The notes beneath the pieces were generated by a model, which saw only the letters and a program-made list of their open reading frames with translations, was not told the DNA's origin and did no database searches. A stretch of DNA of 5,836 nt from Halieaceae bacterium (GTDB taxonomy: Bacteria > Pseudomonadota > Gammaproteobacteria > Pseudomonadales > Halieaceae): positions 16,452 to 22,287 of the forward strand of contig NYTG01000020.1 of NCBI GenBank assembly GCA_002683395.1. Reading direction: 5' to 3'. Made by a program: the position numbers and the translations under genes. Shown in pieces: positions 1 through 5,698 of the stretch. How positions within the stretch are numbered: the stretch's first letter is position 1; each line of letters begins with the position of its first letter.

Positions 1-429
1 CGAATGGTGCTCGATTCTCGAGGGCGGATGCCAGCCGATGCGCGCATTTTAGAGGGCGCTTCAACCGTGATCGTCACGACCGAGGGCGTCAAAAGGGGTG
101 ACGCGAACTCGCCGTGTCAGTTGCCGGCTGATCCCATGGGCAGGGTGGATCTGGGTGCTTGGGTAGCGTATGTCGGAGAGCAGGCGCACAACGACATTTT
201 GGTGGAGGCGGGCCCGACACTCTCTGGCGCCCTGCTTCAGGGTGGTTGGGTGGATCAACTCATTTTGTATCAGGCGCCTAAAATTTTGGGAGACTCGGCT
301 CGTCCGATGGCGAATATGAGCATTGATGCTCTGGCTGAGGCCCCCGAATTTGACATCATTGATGTGACCCGTCTTGGCGCAGATCTGCGTATCATGGCGA
401 CCCCGGGAAGCGGACGCAGCGCGAGTTAG
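1..429 (+). CDS. ribD: RibD, C-terminal reductase domain (5' end outside window)
   Basis: This is the last 142 codons of the bifunctional riboflavin protein RibD; the frame is open from base 1 and ends at TAG 427-429. The visible part belongs to the C-terminal 5-amino-6-(5-phosphoribosylamino)uracil reductase domain, a DHFR-like fold that uses NADPH to reduce the ribosyl side chain in the second RibD step. Seen directly: an opening like the family's strand 'R-hydrophobic-V-L-D-S-x-x-R-M-P' (fragment residues 1-10), then VEAGPTLSGALLQGG near fragment residues 68-82, followed by a V-D-(Q/E)-L-I-x-Y-x-A-P-K-x-L-G segment, both diagnostic for RibD. The N-terminal zinc-dependent deaminase domain, which would carry the HAE and PCxHxGxTPPC motifs, lies upstream and cannot be judged. 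It is the first visible gene of the riboflavin operon, 34 bases before ribE. Identity is firm. Confidence 0.95.
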   Translation, partial: RMVLDSRGRMPADARILEGASTVIVTTEGVKRGDANSPCQLPADPMGRVDLGAWVAYVGEQAHNDILVEAGPTLSGALLQGGWVDQLILYQAPKILGDSARPMANMSIDALAEAPEFDIIDVTRLGADLRIMATPGSGRSAS

Positions 430-453
430 CACTGTAAGTCAGTGCATTAGATC

Positions 454-458
454 AGGAG
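454..458 (+). promoter_or_regulatory. Ribosome binding site fixing the ribE GTG start
   Basis: AGGAG lies 5 bases before the GTG at 464. The protein begins M-F-T-G-I-I only from this GTG. That is the near-invariant N-terminus of riboflavin synthase, so the site and the protein family agree and rule out longer upstream starts. Confidence 0.8.
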
Positions 459-463
459 TCACC

Positions 464-1072
464 GTGTTTACAGGAATCATTCAGGCCGTTGGCCGCATTG
501 CCCAGATTGAATCGGGCGAGCAGGACATCCGGCTACGCATTGAGACAGGCAAGCTGCCGCTGGCTGAGGTGTCGTTGGGCGATAGCATCGCAAGCAGCGG
601 CGTCTGCCTGACGGTAACCGAGTTACCAGGCGACGGCTTTTGGGCCGATGTGTCTCCCGAGACGCTGTCGCTCACCACCTTGGGCACCAAGGGTGTGGGC
701 GATGCGGTGAATCTGGAAACGTCGCTCACACTCAATACGCCCCTAGGTGGACATTTGGTCAGCGGACACGTTGACGGCGTCGGACGTATCGAGAGCGTCA
801 CCGAAGACGCGCGATTTTGGCGCGTGCGGGTAGCGGCCCCCGAAAAATTGGCGCGTTATATCGCTATGAAGGGCAGTATTTGTGTAGACGGTACCAGCCT
901 CACCGTCAATCAGGTGGAGGGCGCCAGCTTTGAGCTGACCATCATCCCGCAAACCTGGGAGGAGACCGTGTTCAGTGAATACCAGGCAGGGAGTCCAGTG
1001 AATCTAGAGGTCGATGTGATCGCGCGCTATCTGGAGCGACTGATGCAGTTTGATCAGCCGCTGGCAGAGTAA
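464..1072 (+). CDS. ribE: Riboflavin synthase, alpha subunit
   Basis: Catalyses dismutation of two 6,7-dimethyl-8-ribityllumazine molecules into riboflavin and the RibD-product pyrimidine, the last step of riboflavin synthesis; a cytoplasmic homotrimer in the known family. The 202-residue length is close to the E. coli enzyme (213). Two tandem lumazine-binding barrels are visible. The first starts MFTGII, has GVCLTV at 46-51 and DVSPETL at 62-68. The second starts near GGHLVSGHVDG (95-105), has KGSICVDGTSLTV at 136-148 and the IPQT turn at 161-164. The C-terminal helix (about 185-197) is the trimerisation helix of the family. The GTG start at 464 was chosen over an earlier in-frame start at 374 because the family begins at MFTGII and AGGAG sits 5 bases upstream. 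It lies 34 bases after ribD and 7 bases before the ribBA-like gene. Called ribC in some genomes. Confidence 0.97.
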   Translation: MFTGIIQAVGRIAQIESGEQDIRLRIETGKLPLAEVSLGDSIASSGVCLTVTELPGDGFWADVSPETLSLTTLGTKGVGDAVNLETSLTLNTPLGGHLVSGHVDGVGRIESVTEDARFWRVRVAAPEKLARYIAMKGSICVDGTSLTVNQVEGASFELTIIPQTWEETVFSEYQAGSPVNLEVDVIARYLERLMQFDQPLAE

Positions 1073-1079
1073 AGCTGCC

Positions 1080-2204
1080 ATGACAGATTATGCCGATATC
1101 GACAAGGTACTCAGTGAATTGCGACACGGGCACAGCTGCCTGCTGTTGAACGAAAATAGCGCGGGCGGCATGACGGGTTTTGTCGTGGTGGCGGCAGAGC
1201 ACTGCGAGTCGAGTCATATTGCCTTTATGGCGCGCCAGGCTCGCGGACTCGTGTGTCTGGCCATGACGCCCCAGCGGTGCGAGGAGCTGGAACTCCCATT
1301 AATGGTAGAGGGCGATGATTCCATGTCGCCTTTTACCTTGTCGATCGAAGCCGCCACCGGAATTGATACGGGCATTTCTGCCGCAGACCGGGCGAGGACC
1401 GTGCGGGTGGCGGTCGATGCAGCGAGCCAGCCGGCTGATCTCGTGCAACCCGGGCATATTTTCCCGATTGCGGCGGCTGTGGGTGGGGTACTGACGCGCA
1501 CCGCACCTGCCGAGGCGGCGATAGATCTGACCACACTGGCAGGTTTATTGCCGTCGGCGGTTTTCACCGAGGTGTTGGACAGCGAGGGCGCCGTTGCCGG
1601 GGCCGATTATCTGGTGGACTTTGCCGATCGGCACGAGCTGGTGGTCGGCCAGGTGTCAGATCTGGTGACCTATCGGCTGGCCAACCAAAAGACAATCAGC
1701 GCGGTCCGCCGGGGACGATTGGAGAGTCGCTACGGCGTATTTGAGGTGACCGCCTATCAGGACACGACGCAGGGTCGCGTTCATCTGGCCCTGACGAAAG
1801 GACAGATTCAATCGGCAACGCCGACACTGGTGCGCGTGCATGTCACAGCGGTGTTTCGTGACTTGGTCGGAACGACCCTCGATGGGCACGCGTCATGGTC
1901 GTTTGACGCCAGTCTCAAGGCCATTGCTGAGTCCGAGAGCGGCGTGCTGGTGCTCCTGAGCAAACCCGAAACGGCCGAGGATCTGCTGCAAGGCATTGAT
2001 CGCCTGTTGGGTGAACCTGAGGGTGACACCGTGAGTAGTCAGGACGCTTACAACCAGATCGGCATGGGCGCGCAGATCCTGCGCGACCTCGGTGTGGGCC
2101 AGATCCGATTAATGGGTGCGCCGCTGACGTACAATGCGCTCGCGGGTTTTGGGCTGGAGGTGGTCGATTTTGCCTTGCCACCCGATGCACCCGCAGATCA
2201 CTGA
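1080..2204 (+). CDS. ribBA: RibBA/RibBX-like protein with both catalytic sites degenerate
   Basis: By position and overall similarity this is the DHBP synthase/GTP cyclohydrolase II-like fusion (374 aa) of the proteobacterial riboflavin operon. Residues about 1-205 follow the RibB fold: ARGLVCLAMT (54-63), GIDTGISAADRARTV (94-108), PGHIFP (124-129), GGVLTR (135-140) and a conserved E164. Residues about 208-366 follow the RibA fold (PTLVRVH 248-254, QILRDLGV 332-339). Known: many proteobacteria carry a RibBX form whose RibA half is inactive; here no cysteine occurs at the zinc site (254-272) and the EGRNIGL and NNPKK motifs are gone. Unusual: the RibB half has lost its catalytic loop. Where the family has DDEDRENEGD, this protein has a loop at 24-33 with a single acid (E25), and the GGHTEA motif reads TAPAEA, putting P143 where metal-binding His belongs. 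The loop before FTLSIEA (about 77-84) is about two residues short. Start: ATG 1080, where RibB similarity begins; an in-frame TTG at 1050 would overlap ribE. No strong ribosome binding site precedes it, so translational coupling to ribE is likely. Family assignment is firm; enzyme activity is doubtful. Confidence 0.85.
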   Translation: MTDYADIDKVLSELRHGHSCLLLNENSAGGMTGFVVVAAEHCESSHIAFMARQARGLVCLAMTPQRCEELELPLMVEGDDSMSPFTLSIEAATGIDTGISAADRARTVRVAVDAASQPADLVQPGHIFPIAAAVGGVLTRTAPAEAAIDLTTLAGLLPSAVFTEVLDSEGAVAGADYLVDFADRHELVVGQVSDLVTYRLANQKTISAVRRGRLESRYGVFEVTAYQDTTQGRVHLALTKGQIQSATPTLVRVHVTAVFRDLVGTTLDGHASWSFDASLKAIAESESGVLVLLSKPETAEDLLQGIDRLLGEPEGDTVSSQDAYNQIGMGAQILRDLGVGQIRLMGAPLTYNALAGFGLEVVDFALPPDAPADH

Positions 2205-2207
2205 GGA
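2203..2207 (+). promoter_or_regulatory. Ribosome binding site of ribH
   Basis: GAGGA lies 10 bases before the ATG at 2218 and overlaps the TGA stop of the preceding gene (2202-2204). A ribosome finishing the ribBA-like gene therefore ends on the ribH initiation region, which suggests coupled translation. Confidence 0.65.
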
Positions 2208-2217
2208 ATCATAATTC

Positions 2218-2700
2218 ATGTCTGGTAAAGGGATCGACAACTCACCCATACAGGTGTCGGGTAATGACGGCGGTTACGTGATCGTGATCACGCGTTGGAA
2301 TGAGGAGATCGTCAACGGTCTGCTCGGTGGGGCGATGCGGGCATTGTCTGACGCCGGGATTCCTGCAGAGAAAGTCCGGGTGGTTCATGTGCCGGGCGCG
2401 TTCGAGATTCCGTTGGCCTGTCAGGCCGCCGCCGAGCGCCAAGACTGCGATGCCGTTATCGCGCTGGGCGCGGTGATTCGCGGCGGCACGCCGCATTTCG
2501 AATATGTGTCGGGCGAGTGCACTCGCGGCATCGGTGCCGTGGCTTTAGCGTCTGGCAAGCCGGTGGCATTTGGCGTGCTGACGGTGGATACGCTGGCGCA
2601 GGCTCAAGAACGTTCAGGTGACGACGATGAGAACAAAGGTGCTGAGGCTGCTATGAGTGCGGTTGAGATGGTGAGTCTGCTGCGGACGATGCGCGACTGA
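2218..2700 (+). CDS. ribH: 6,7-dimethyl-8-ribityllumazine synthase
   Basis: Condenses 5-amino-6-ribitylaminouracil with 3,4-dihydroxy-2-butanone 4-phosphate to give the lumazine substrate of RibE; the known family forms pentamers or 60-subunit icosahedral shells in the cytoplasm. The 160 residues fit the family. Visible signatures in order: the aromatic substrate-stacking segment R26-W27-N28 (RWN as in Pseudomonas, RFN in many others), VPGAFEIP (58-65), ALGAVIRGGTPHFEY (82-96) with the catalytic base H93, GVLTVDT (119-125), the phosphate-binding arginine in QERSG (R132), and NKGAEAA (139-145). All catalytic positions I can check are present, in contrast to the upstream ribBA-like gene, so the pathway itself appears functional. 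It starts 13 bases after that gene and its TGA shares one base with the nusB ATG. Confidence 0.97.
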   Translation: MSGKGIDNSPIQVSGNDGGYVIVITRWNEEIVNGLLGGAMRALSDAGIPAEKVRVVHVPGAFEIPLACQAAAERQDCDAVIALGAVIRGGTPHFEYVSGECTRGIGAVALASGKPVAFGVLTVDTLAQAQERSGDDDENKGAEAAMSAVEMVSLLRTMRD

Positions 2701-3146
2701 TGTCCCAGCAAAATGCTCTTGCGGCGCAGCGACGCAAAGCCCGACACTTTGCTTTACAGGCGCTTTATCAGTGGACCCTTTCGGGGGCGAGCGTGACTGA
2801 TATCGAAGCAGAATTTCGCGTTGATAACGATTTCCAGCACACCGATGGCGACTATTTCAGTGCCGTACTAAAGGGGGTCGCAGAGCATGTCGAGGACCTC
2901 GAAGCCCTTTTTAATCCGGTGATCGATCGAACACTAGATGAGCTCGACCCGATTGAGCGGAATCTCCTGCGGTTGGGTACCTTCGAGCTGAGAGACCGAA
3001 TAGACGTGCCTTACAAAGTGGTCATCAGCGAAGCAGTGGCACTGGCAAAGAAGTTTGGTGCCACAGACTCTCATGGGTATATCAATGGTGTACTCGACAA
3101 GGTGGCGCGGGATCTGCGAACGGTGGAACGCGCGCAAGAACGTTAA
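2700..3146 (+). CDS. nusB: Transcription antitermination factor NusB
   Basis: NusB pairs with NusE (ribosomal protein S10) on the boxA RNA element of rRNA operons and supports processive antitermination by RNA polymerase. The 148-residue, all-helical protein carries the family signatures: an arginine-rich N-terminus running into RRKARHFALQALYQW (11-25), the central LDELDPIERNLLRLGTFEL segment (about 79-97), VPYKVVISEAVALAKKFG (103-120) and a closing GYINGVLDKVARDLR stretch. The A of its ATG is also the last base of the ribH stop (TGATG), and its own TAA shares a base with the thiL start (TAATG). Both arrangements imply translational coupling. The ribH-nusB-thiL order is common in proteobacteria. 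No unusual residues seen. Confidence 0.97.
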   Translation: MSQQNALAAQRRKARHFALQALYQWTLSGASVTDIEAEFRVDNDFQHTDGDYFSAVLKGVAEHVEDLEALFNPVIDRTLDELDPIERNLLRLGTFELRDRIDVPYKVVISEAVALAKKFGATDSHGYINGVLDKVARDLRTVERAQER

Positions 3147-4072
3147 TGACGAGCAGTGAATTTGAACTCATTCAGCACTACTTCACCGGTTTGGGAGAGG
3201 GTGCGGCAGTTCGACTCGGTGTTGGTGATGATGCTGCGGTGCTTCAGGTGCCCGAAGGGCACGTGCTCCAGATTTCAACGGATACTGCACTCGAGGGCGC
3301 ACATTTTCTGGCCAATCTTCCCGCTGCAGATATTGCCTACCGAAGCGTGATGGCTGCCGCGAGTGATCTTGCAGCGATGGGTGCGGTTCCCATGGCGTCT
3401 TTGCTCTCACTAACCCTCCCCAAGGCAGATAGCGCATGGTTGAGGGATTTTTCGACAGGTCTCGGGGCCGTCTGCACAGAGACAGGGCTGCCGCTAGTCG
3501 GGGGGGATACCACGAGGGGACCGCTTGCGATCACCGTGACAGTGATGGGGTCGACGCCTACTGATCAGTTTATGACTCGGAGTGGAGCGGAGTCGGGAGA
3601 TCGTCTGTGTGTCAGCGGCACGCCGGGTGATGCGGCGGCCGGCCTGGAGATTCTGAAAGGCGATCTGTCGGTTGCTGATGCCAGCATCTCGGCCGTTCTA
3701 GCGGCACGTTTTACGAGGCCCGTCGCGCGCCTGATCCTGGGTCAAACACTGCGGGATATCGCTTCGGCTTGCATCGATATCTCGGATGGATTGCTAGCGG
3801 ATGCGGGGCACCTCGCAACCTGCAGCGGCGTGGCGATCGAGGTCGACAGCAATCTGCTGCCTTTGTCTGATGCGCTGTGCTCGGTCGTCGATATGCAGCA
3901 GGCAAAGGATTGGGCGCTGGCGGGCGGCGACGATTATGAGTTGCTATTTACGTTGCCCTGCGACACACCCCTGCCAGTGGGTTGCACTCAAATTGGTCGT
4001 GTTGTTTCAGGAAGCGGGATATCCTGTGACCGCGTTCCCGAACGAGCCGGCTATGACCACTTTACACACTGA
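3146..4072 (+). CDS. thiL: Thiamine-monophosphate kinase
   Basis: Phosphorylates thiamine monophosphate with ATP to the active cofactor thiamine diphosphate. It belongs to the PurM/SelD-type ATP-binding superfamily. The 308 residues are slightly shorter than E. coli ThiL (325). In order: EFELI at 5-9, the nucleotide/metal loop LGVGDDAAVL (24-33), STDT (44-47), ASDLAAMGA (72-80, with the conserved Asp 74), VGGDTTRGPL (118-127), TRSGAESGD (144-152), GTPGDAAAGL (158-167), CIDISDGLLADAGHL (209-223) and ALAGGDDYELLFTL (257-270). It ends GYDHF like the E. coli enzyme. A small departure is A71-A72-S-D where E. coli and relatives have N-L-S-D; the metal-binding Asp is kept, so activity is expected. 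The ATG shares one base with the nusB stop, and the 3' end overlaps pgpA by 20 bases. Confidence 0.96.
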   Translation: MTSSEFELIQHYFTGLGEGAAVRLGVGDDAAVLQVPEGHVLQISTDTALEGAHFLANLPAADIAYRSVMAAASDLAAMGAVPMASLLSLTLPKADSAWLRDFSTGLGAVCTETGLPLVGGDTTRGPLAITVTVMGSTPTDQFMTRSGAESGDRLCVSGTPGDAAAGLEILKGDLSVADASISAVLAARFTRPVARLILGQTLRDIASACIDISDGLLADAGHLATCSGVAIEVDSNLLPLSDALCSVVDMQQAKDWALAGGDDYELLFTLPCDTPLPVGCTQIGRVVSGSGISCDRVPERAGYDHFTH

Positions 4073-4577
4073 CACCGACAACCCAACCAAGGCAGGCATC
4101 ACGAATATCGCAACATTGGTTGCCAGCGGATGCGGTACCGGTCTATCGCCCATTGCCCCCGGAACCGTCGGCAGTGTGTTCGCCGTGGCGTGTTTGGCGG
4201 GCACATTGGAAGTATCCCTCAGCTGGCATTGGTGGTCCTGGCTGTTTGCGGTGCTGTTAGCGGTTTGGTCAGCCGGGCGCGCGGGCGAGAGCTGGGGTGT
4301 CATCGATCATCCCGCGATCGTGATCGATGAGGTGGTCGGCGTCTGGTTGGCACTGCTGATTCCCATGACCGTATTGACCTTTACCTTGCCGAGCGGACCT
4401 TTGTTGCTGGGGACTTTGGCACTGTTTCGCGTCTTTGACATCGTGAAACCCTGGCCTGTCGATGTGCTCGAGCGTCGGATCCCCGGGGGTTGGGGCGTCG
4501 TGTTGGATGACCTGGCGGCCGGGTTAATGGCGGGCGGCTGTATGACGTTGCTATTGATGGCCGTGACGACGCCCTGA
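4053..4577 (+). CDS. pgpA: Phosphatidylglycerophosphatase A
   Basis: Inner-membrane enzyme that removes phosphate from phosphatidylglycerophosphate to give phosphatidylglycerol. The 174 residues match E. coli PgpA (172). Family motifs: GTGLSPIAPGTVGS (28-41), VIDHPAIVIDEVVGVW (83-98) with the D92-E93 acidic pair, FRVFDIVKPWP (125-135), and GGWGVVLDDLAAGL (145-158) with D152-D153. Hydrophobic stretches at roughly 39-52, 59-74, 94-111, 115-129 and 152-171 fit a small polytopic membrane protein. The ATG at 4053 was chosen because it gives the family length. The frame is open further upstream, but only inside thiL and with no PgpA-like sequence. The 20-base overlap with thiL suggests coupled translation. 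It is the last gene of the + strand cluster and ends 37 bases from the convergent ispA stop. Confidence 0.95.
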   Translation: MTTLHTDTDNPTKAGITNIATLVASGCGTGLSPIAPGTVGSVFAVACLAGTLEVSLSWHWWSWLFAVLLAVWSAGRAGESWGVIDHPAIVIDEVVGVWLALLIPMTVLTFTLPSGPLLLGTLALFRVFDIVKPWPVDVLERRIPGGWGVVLDDLAAGLMAGGCMTLLLMAVTTP

Positions 4578-4593
4578 GGCAGTATCGGGCGTC
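4568..4593. terminator. Small inverted repeat at the pgpA/ispA convergence
   Basis: GACGCCC (4568-4574) and GGGCGTC (4587-4593) form a perfect 7-bp GC-rich stem with a 12-base loop that contains the pgpA stop codon. It sits where two convergent transcription units meet, so a bidirectional terminator role is plausible. Neither side has a run of T after the stem, so it does not meet the usual intrinsic terminator pattern. It could be chance in GC-rich DNA. Confidence 0.3.
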
Positions 4594-4614
4594 TGAACTG
4601 AGTCTTATGTGAAT

Positions 4615-5445
4615 CTATGTTTCGCGATGCACCATCTTCTGGGCGAGAATGCGAAGCGGTTCCGCTCGTTCTCCAAAATCAGACAGCGCATTGAGTGCCT
4701 CGGCCAGCAGCTGCTCTGCTTCCTGTTTTGCCCCCTCTAACCCGAGGGTACTGACGTAGGTCGATTTCTCTGCCCGTTCGTCTTTACCGGCGGTTTTGCC
4801 CAATGAGGCGCTGTCGCTGGTAACGTCCAGCACATCGTCAGTCACTTGAAAGGCGAGTCCGACGGCGCTGGCAAATCGGACGACTGCTTGGCGTTGCTCC
4901 ATCGAGGCGTTGGCACAGATGGCTCCCACTTCAGCTGCGGCCGAGATCAGCGCTCCGGTTTTAAGGTGATGGATCTCCCGCAATTGGGTCACCGGCACCG
5001 CCTGGTGCTCGGCAGCCAAATCCAGCGCCTGACCACCCACCATACCGTGAAAGCCAACCGCCGTGCTAACCACCCGCAGCATCTCCAGCCGTTGCTCCGC
5101 GCTCACCGAATCGATGTCGGTCAGCCTCTGAAACGCAGCGGCCTGCAGTCCATCGCCCGCCAGAATGGCCGTGGCTTCATCAAAGGCGCAATGCAGCGTT
5201 GGCTGGCCTCTTCTCAGGTCATCATCATCCATTGCAGGGAGGTCATCGTGAACGAGTGAGTAGGTGTGGAGTAGTTCGATCGCCTCCCCAGCCATCACCG
5301 CCGCAGGCACGGGTTCTCCCGCCACCAGTTCGGCGCAGGTGAGGGTGAGGCGACTGCGGAGTTGTTTGCCCGGGTGCTGGGCAAGATAACGAAGTGCGCT
5401 TGCGAGTCGGGGGTCGGGGCAGGACAGCCAGGCGAAGGGTTCCAT
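4615..5445 (-). CDS. ispA: Short-chain (E)-prenyl diphosphate synthase, probably farnesyl diphosphate synthase
   Basis: Adds isopentenyl diphosphate to allylic diphosphates, giving geranyl and farnesyl diphosphate for quinone, undecaprenyl and other isoprenoid synthesis. The 276-residue protein has the first aspartate-rich motif DDLPAMDDDDLRRG (67-80), preceded by HTYSLVH as in E. coli IspA (Y62 at the chain-length position fits a C15 product). It also has GGQALDL (137-143), the HHLKTGALI segment (159-167) and the second aspartate-rich motif Q-V-T-D203-D-V-L-D207. The start at ATG 5445, 7 bases after the xseB stop, is preferred. The frame stays open to 5628, but that part overlaps xseB and reads as arginine-rich non-family sequence. 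Odd points: it is about 23 residues shorter at the N-terminus than the E. coli enzyme, and the usual GGKRLRP isopentenyl-diphosphate loop reads PGKQLRS (25-31), keeping K27 and R30. No dxs follows it. Confidence 0.93.
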   Translation of the reverse strand: MEPFAWLSCPDPRLASALRYLAQHPGKQLRSRLTLTCAELVAGEPVPAAVMAGEAIELLHTYSLVHDDLPAMDDDDLRRGQPTLHCAFDEATAILAGDGLQAAAFQRLTDIDSVSAEQRLEMLRVVSTAVGFHGMVGGQALDLAAEHQAVPVTQLREIHHLKTGALISAAAEVGAICANASMEQRQAVVRFASAVGLAFQVTDDVLDVTSDSASLGKTAGKDERAEKSTYVSTLGLEGAKQEAEQLLAEALNALSDFGERAEPLRILAQKMVHRET

Positions 5446-5452
5446 GACTGCG

Positions 5453-5698
5453 TCAGCCCTCTGCCGCCGAGTTGTCCTCCTCGAGTAACGACCCGTCTGC
5501 GACAACCTGTGCAACGCGTTGTTCTGCCGATTCCAGCGTTTTCTGAATACTGCTGCTGAGCCGGACGCCCTTTTCATACATGACCAAAGCCGTTTCCAGC
5601 TCGATCTCGGGGTCCTCGAGTTGCTCAACTAAATCACTCAGCTCTGCCATTTGCTGTGTGATGCTGGGGGAGGGTTGATCTTTGCTCGACTTTGCCAC
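5453..5698 (-). CDS. xseB: Exodeoxyribonuclease VII small subunit
   Basis: Small subunit of exonuclease VII, which assembles in several copies along the coiled-coil region of XseA and is needed for single-strand DNA degradation into oligonucleotides. The 81 residues fit the family (E. coli 80). The conserved helical hairpin is clear: MAELSDLVEQLEDPEIELE (17-35), then a YEKGVRL segment (41-47) and LESAEQRVAQVV (55-66), followed by an acidic, disordered-looking tail. The start is GTG at 5698, with a GGGAAG sequence about 9 bases upstream. A later ATG at codon 17 would cut off the beginning of the first helix, so GTG is preferred. It is immediately upstream of ispA (7-base gap), the classic xseB-ispA pair, and the two are probably co-transcribed. 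Confidence 0.92.
   Translation of the reverse strand: MAKSSKDQPSPSITQQMAELSDLVEQLEDPEIELETALVMYEKGVRLSSSIQKTLESAEQRVAQVVADGSLLEEDNSAAEG

Noticed and set aside
61..432. 123-codon open frame on the - strand opposite ribD
   Set aside because: It is fully antisense to the recognisable RibD reductase domain, and its arginine/histidine-rich product resembles no family.
430..463. FMN riboswitch in the gap before ribE
   Set aside because: The gap is only 34 bases, far too short for an RFN element, and ribE is internal to the operon.
1138..1190. Possible frameshift or sequencing error hiding the RENEGD loop of the ribBA-like gene
   Set aside because: I read the other frames across this stretch and none gives the acidic motif, and conserved sequence on both sides is in the same frame. 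Real substitution is the simpler reading.
1214..1567. 117-codon - strand frame opposite the ribBA-like gene
   Set aside because: It lies inside a conserved + strand gene, and its serine/alanine-rich translation is typical of an antisense shadow in GC-rich DNA.
2283..2292. Perfect 10-base palindrome CGTGATCACG in the 5' part of ribH
   Set aside because: It is inside conserved coding sequence, occurs once and is built from common codons; no operator or site function is supported.
3801..4052. 84-codon upstream extension of the pgpA frame
   Set aside because: It lies inside thiL in another frame and is not PgpA-like; ATG 4053 gives the family length.
5446..5628. 61-codon upstream extension of ispA, overlapping xseB in another frame
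   Set aside because: The extension is basic with no prenyl synthase similarity, and xseB clearly uses this DNA; ATG 5445 just after the xseB stop is the better start.
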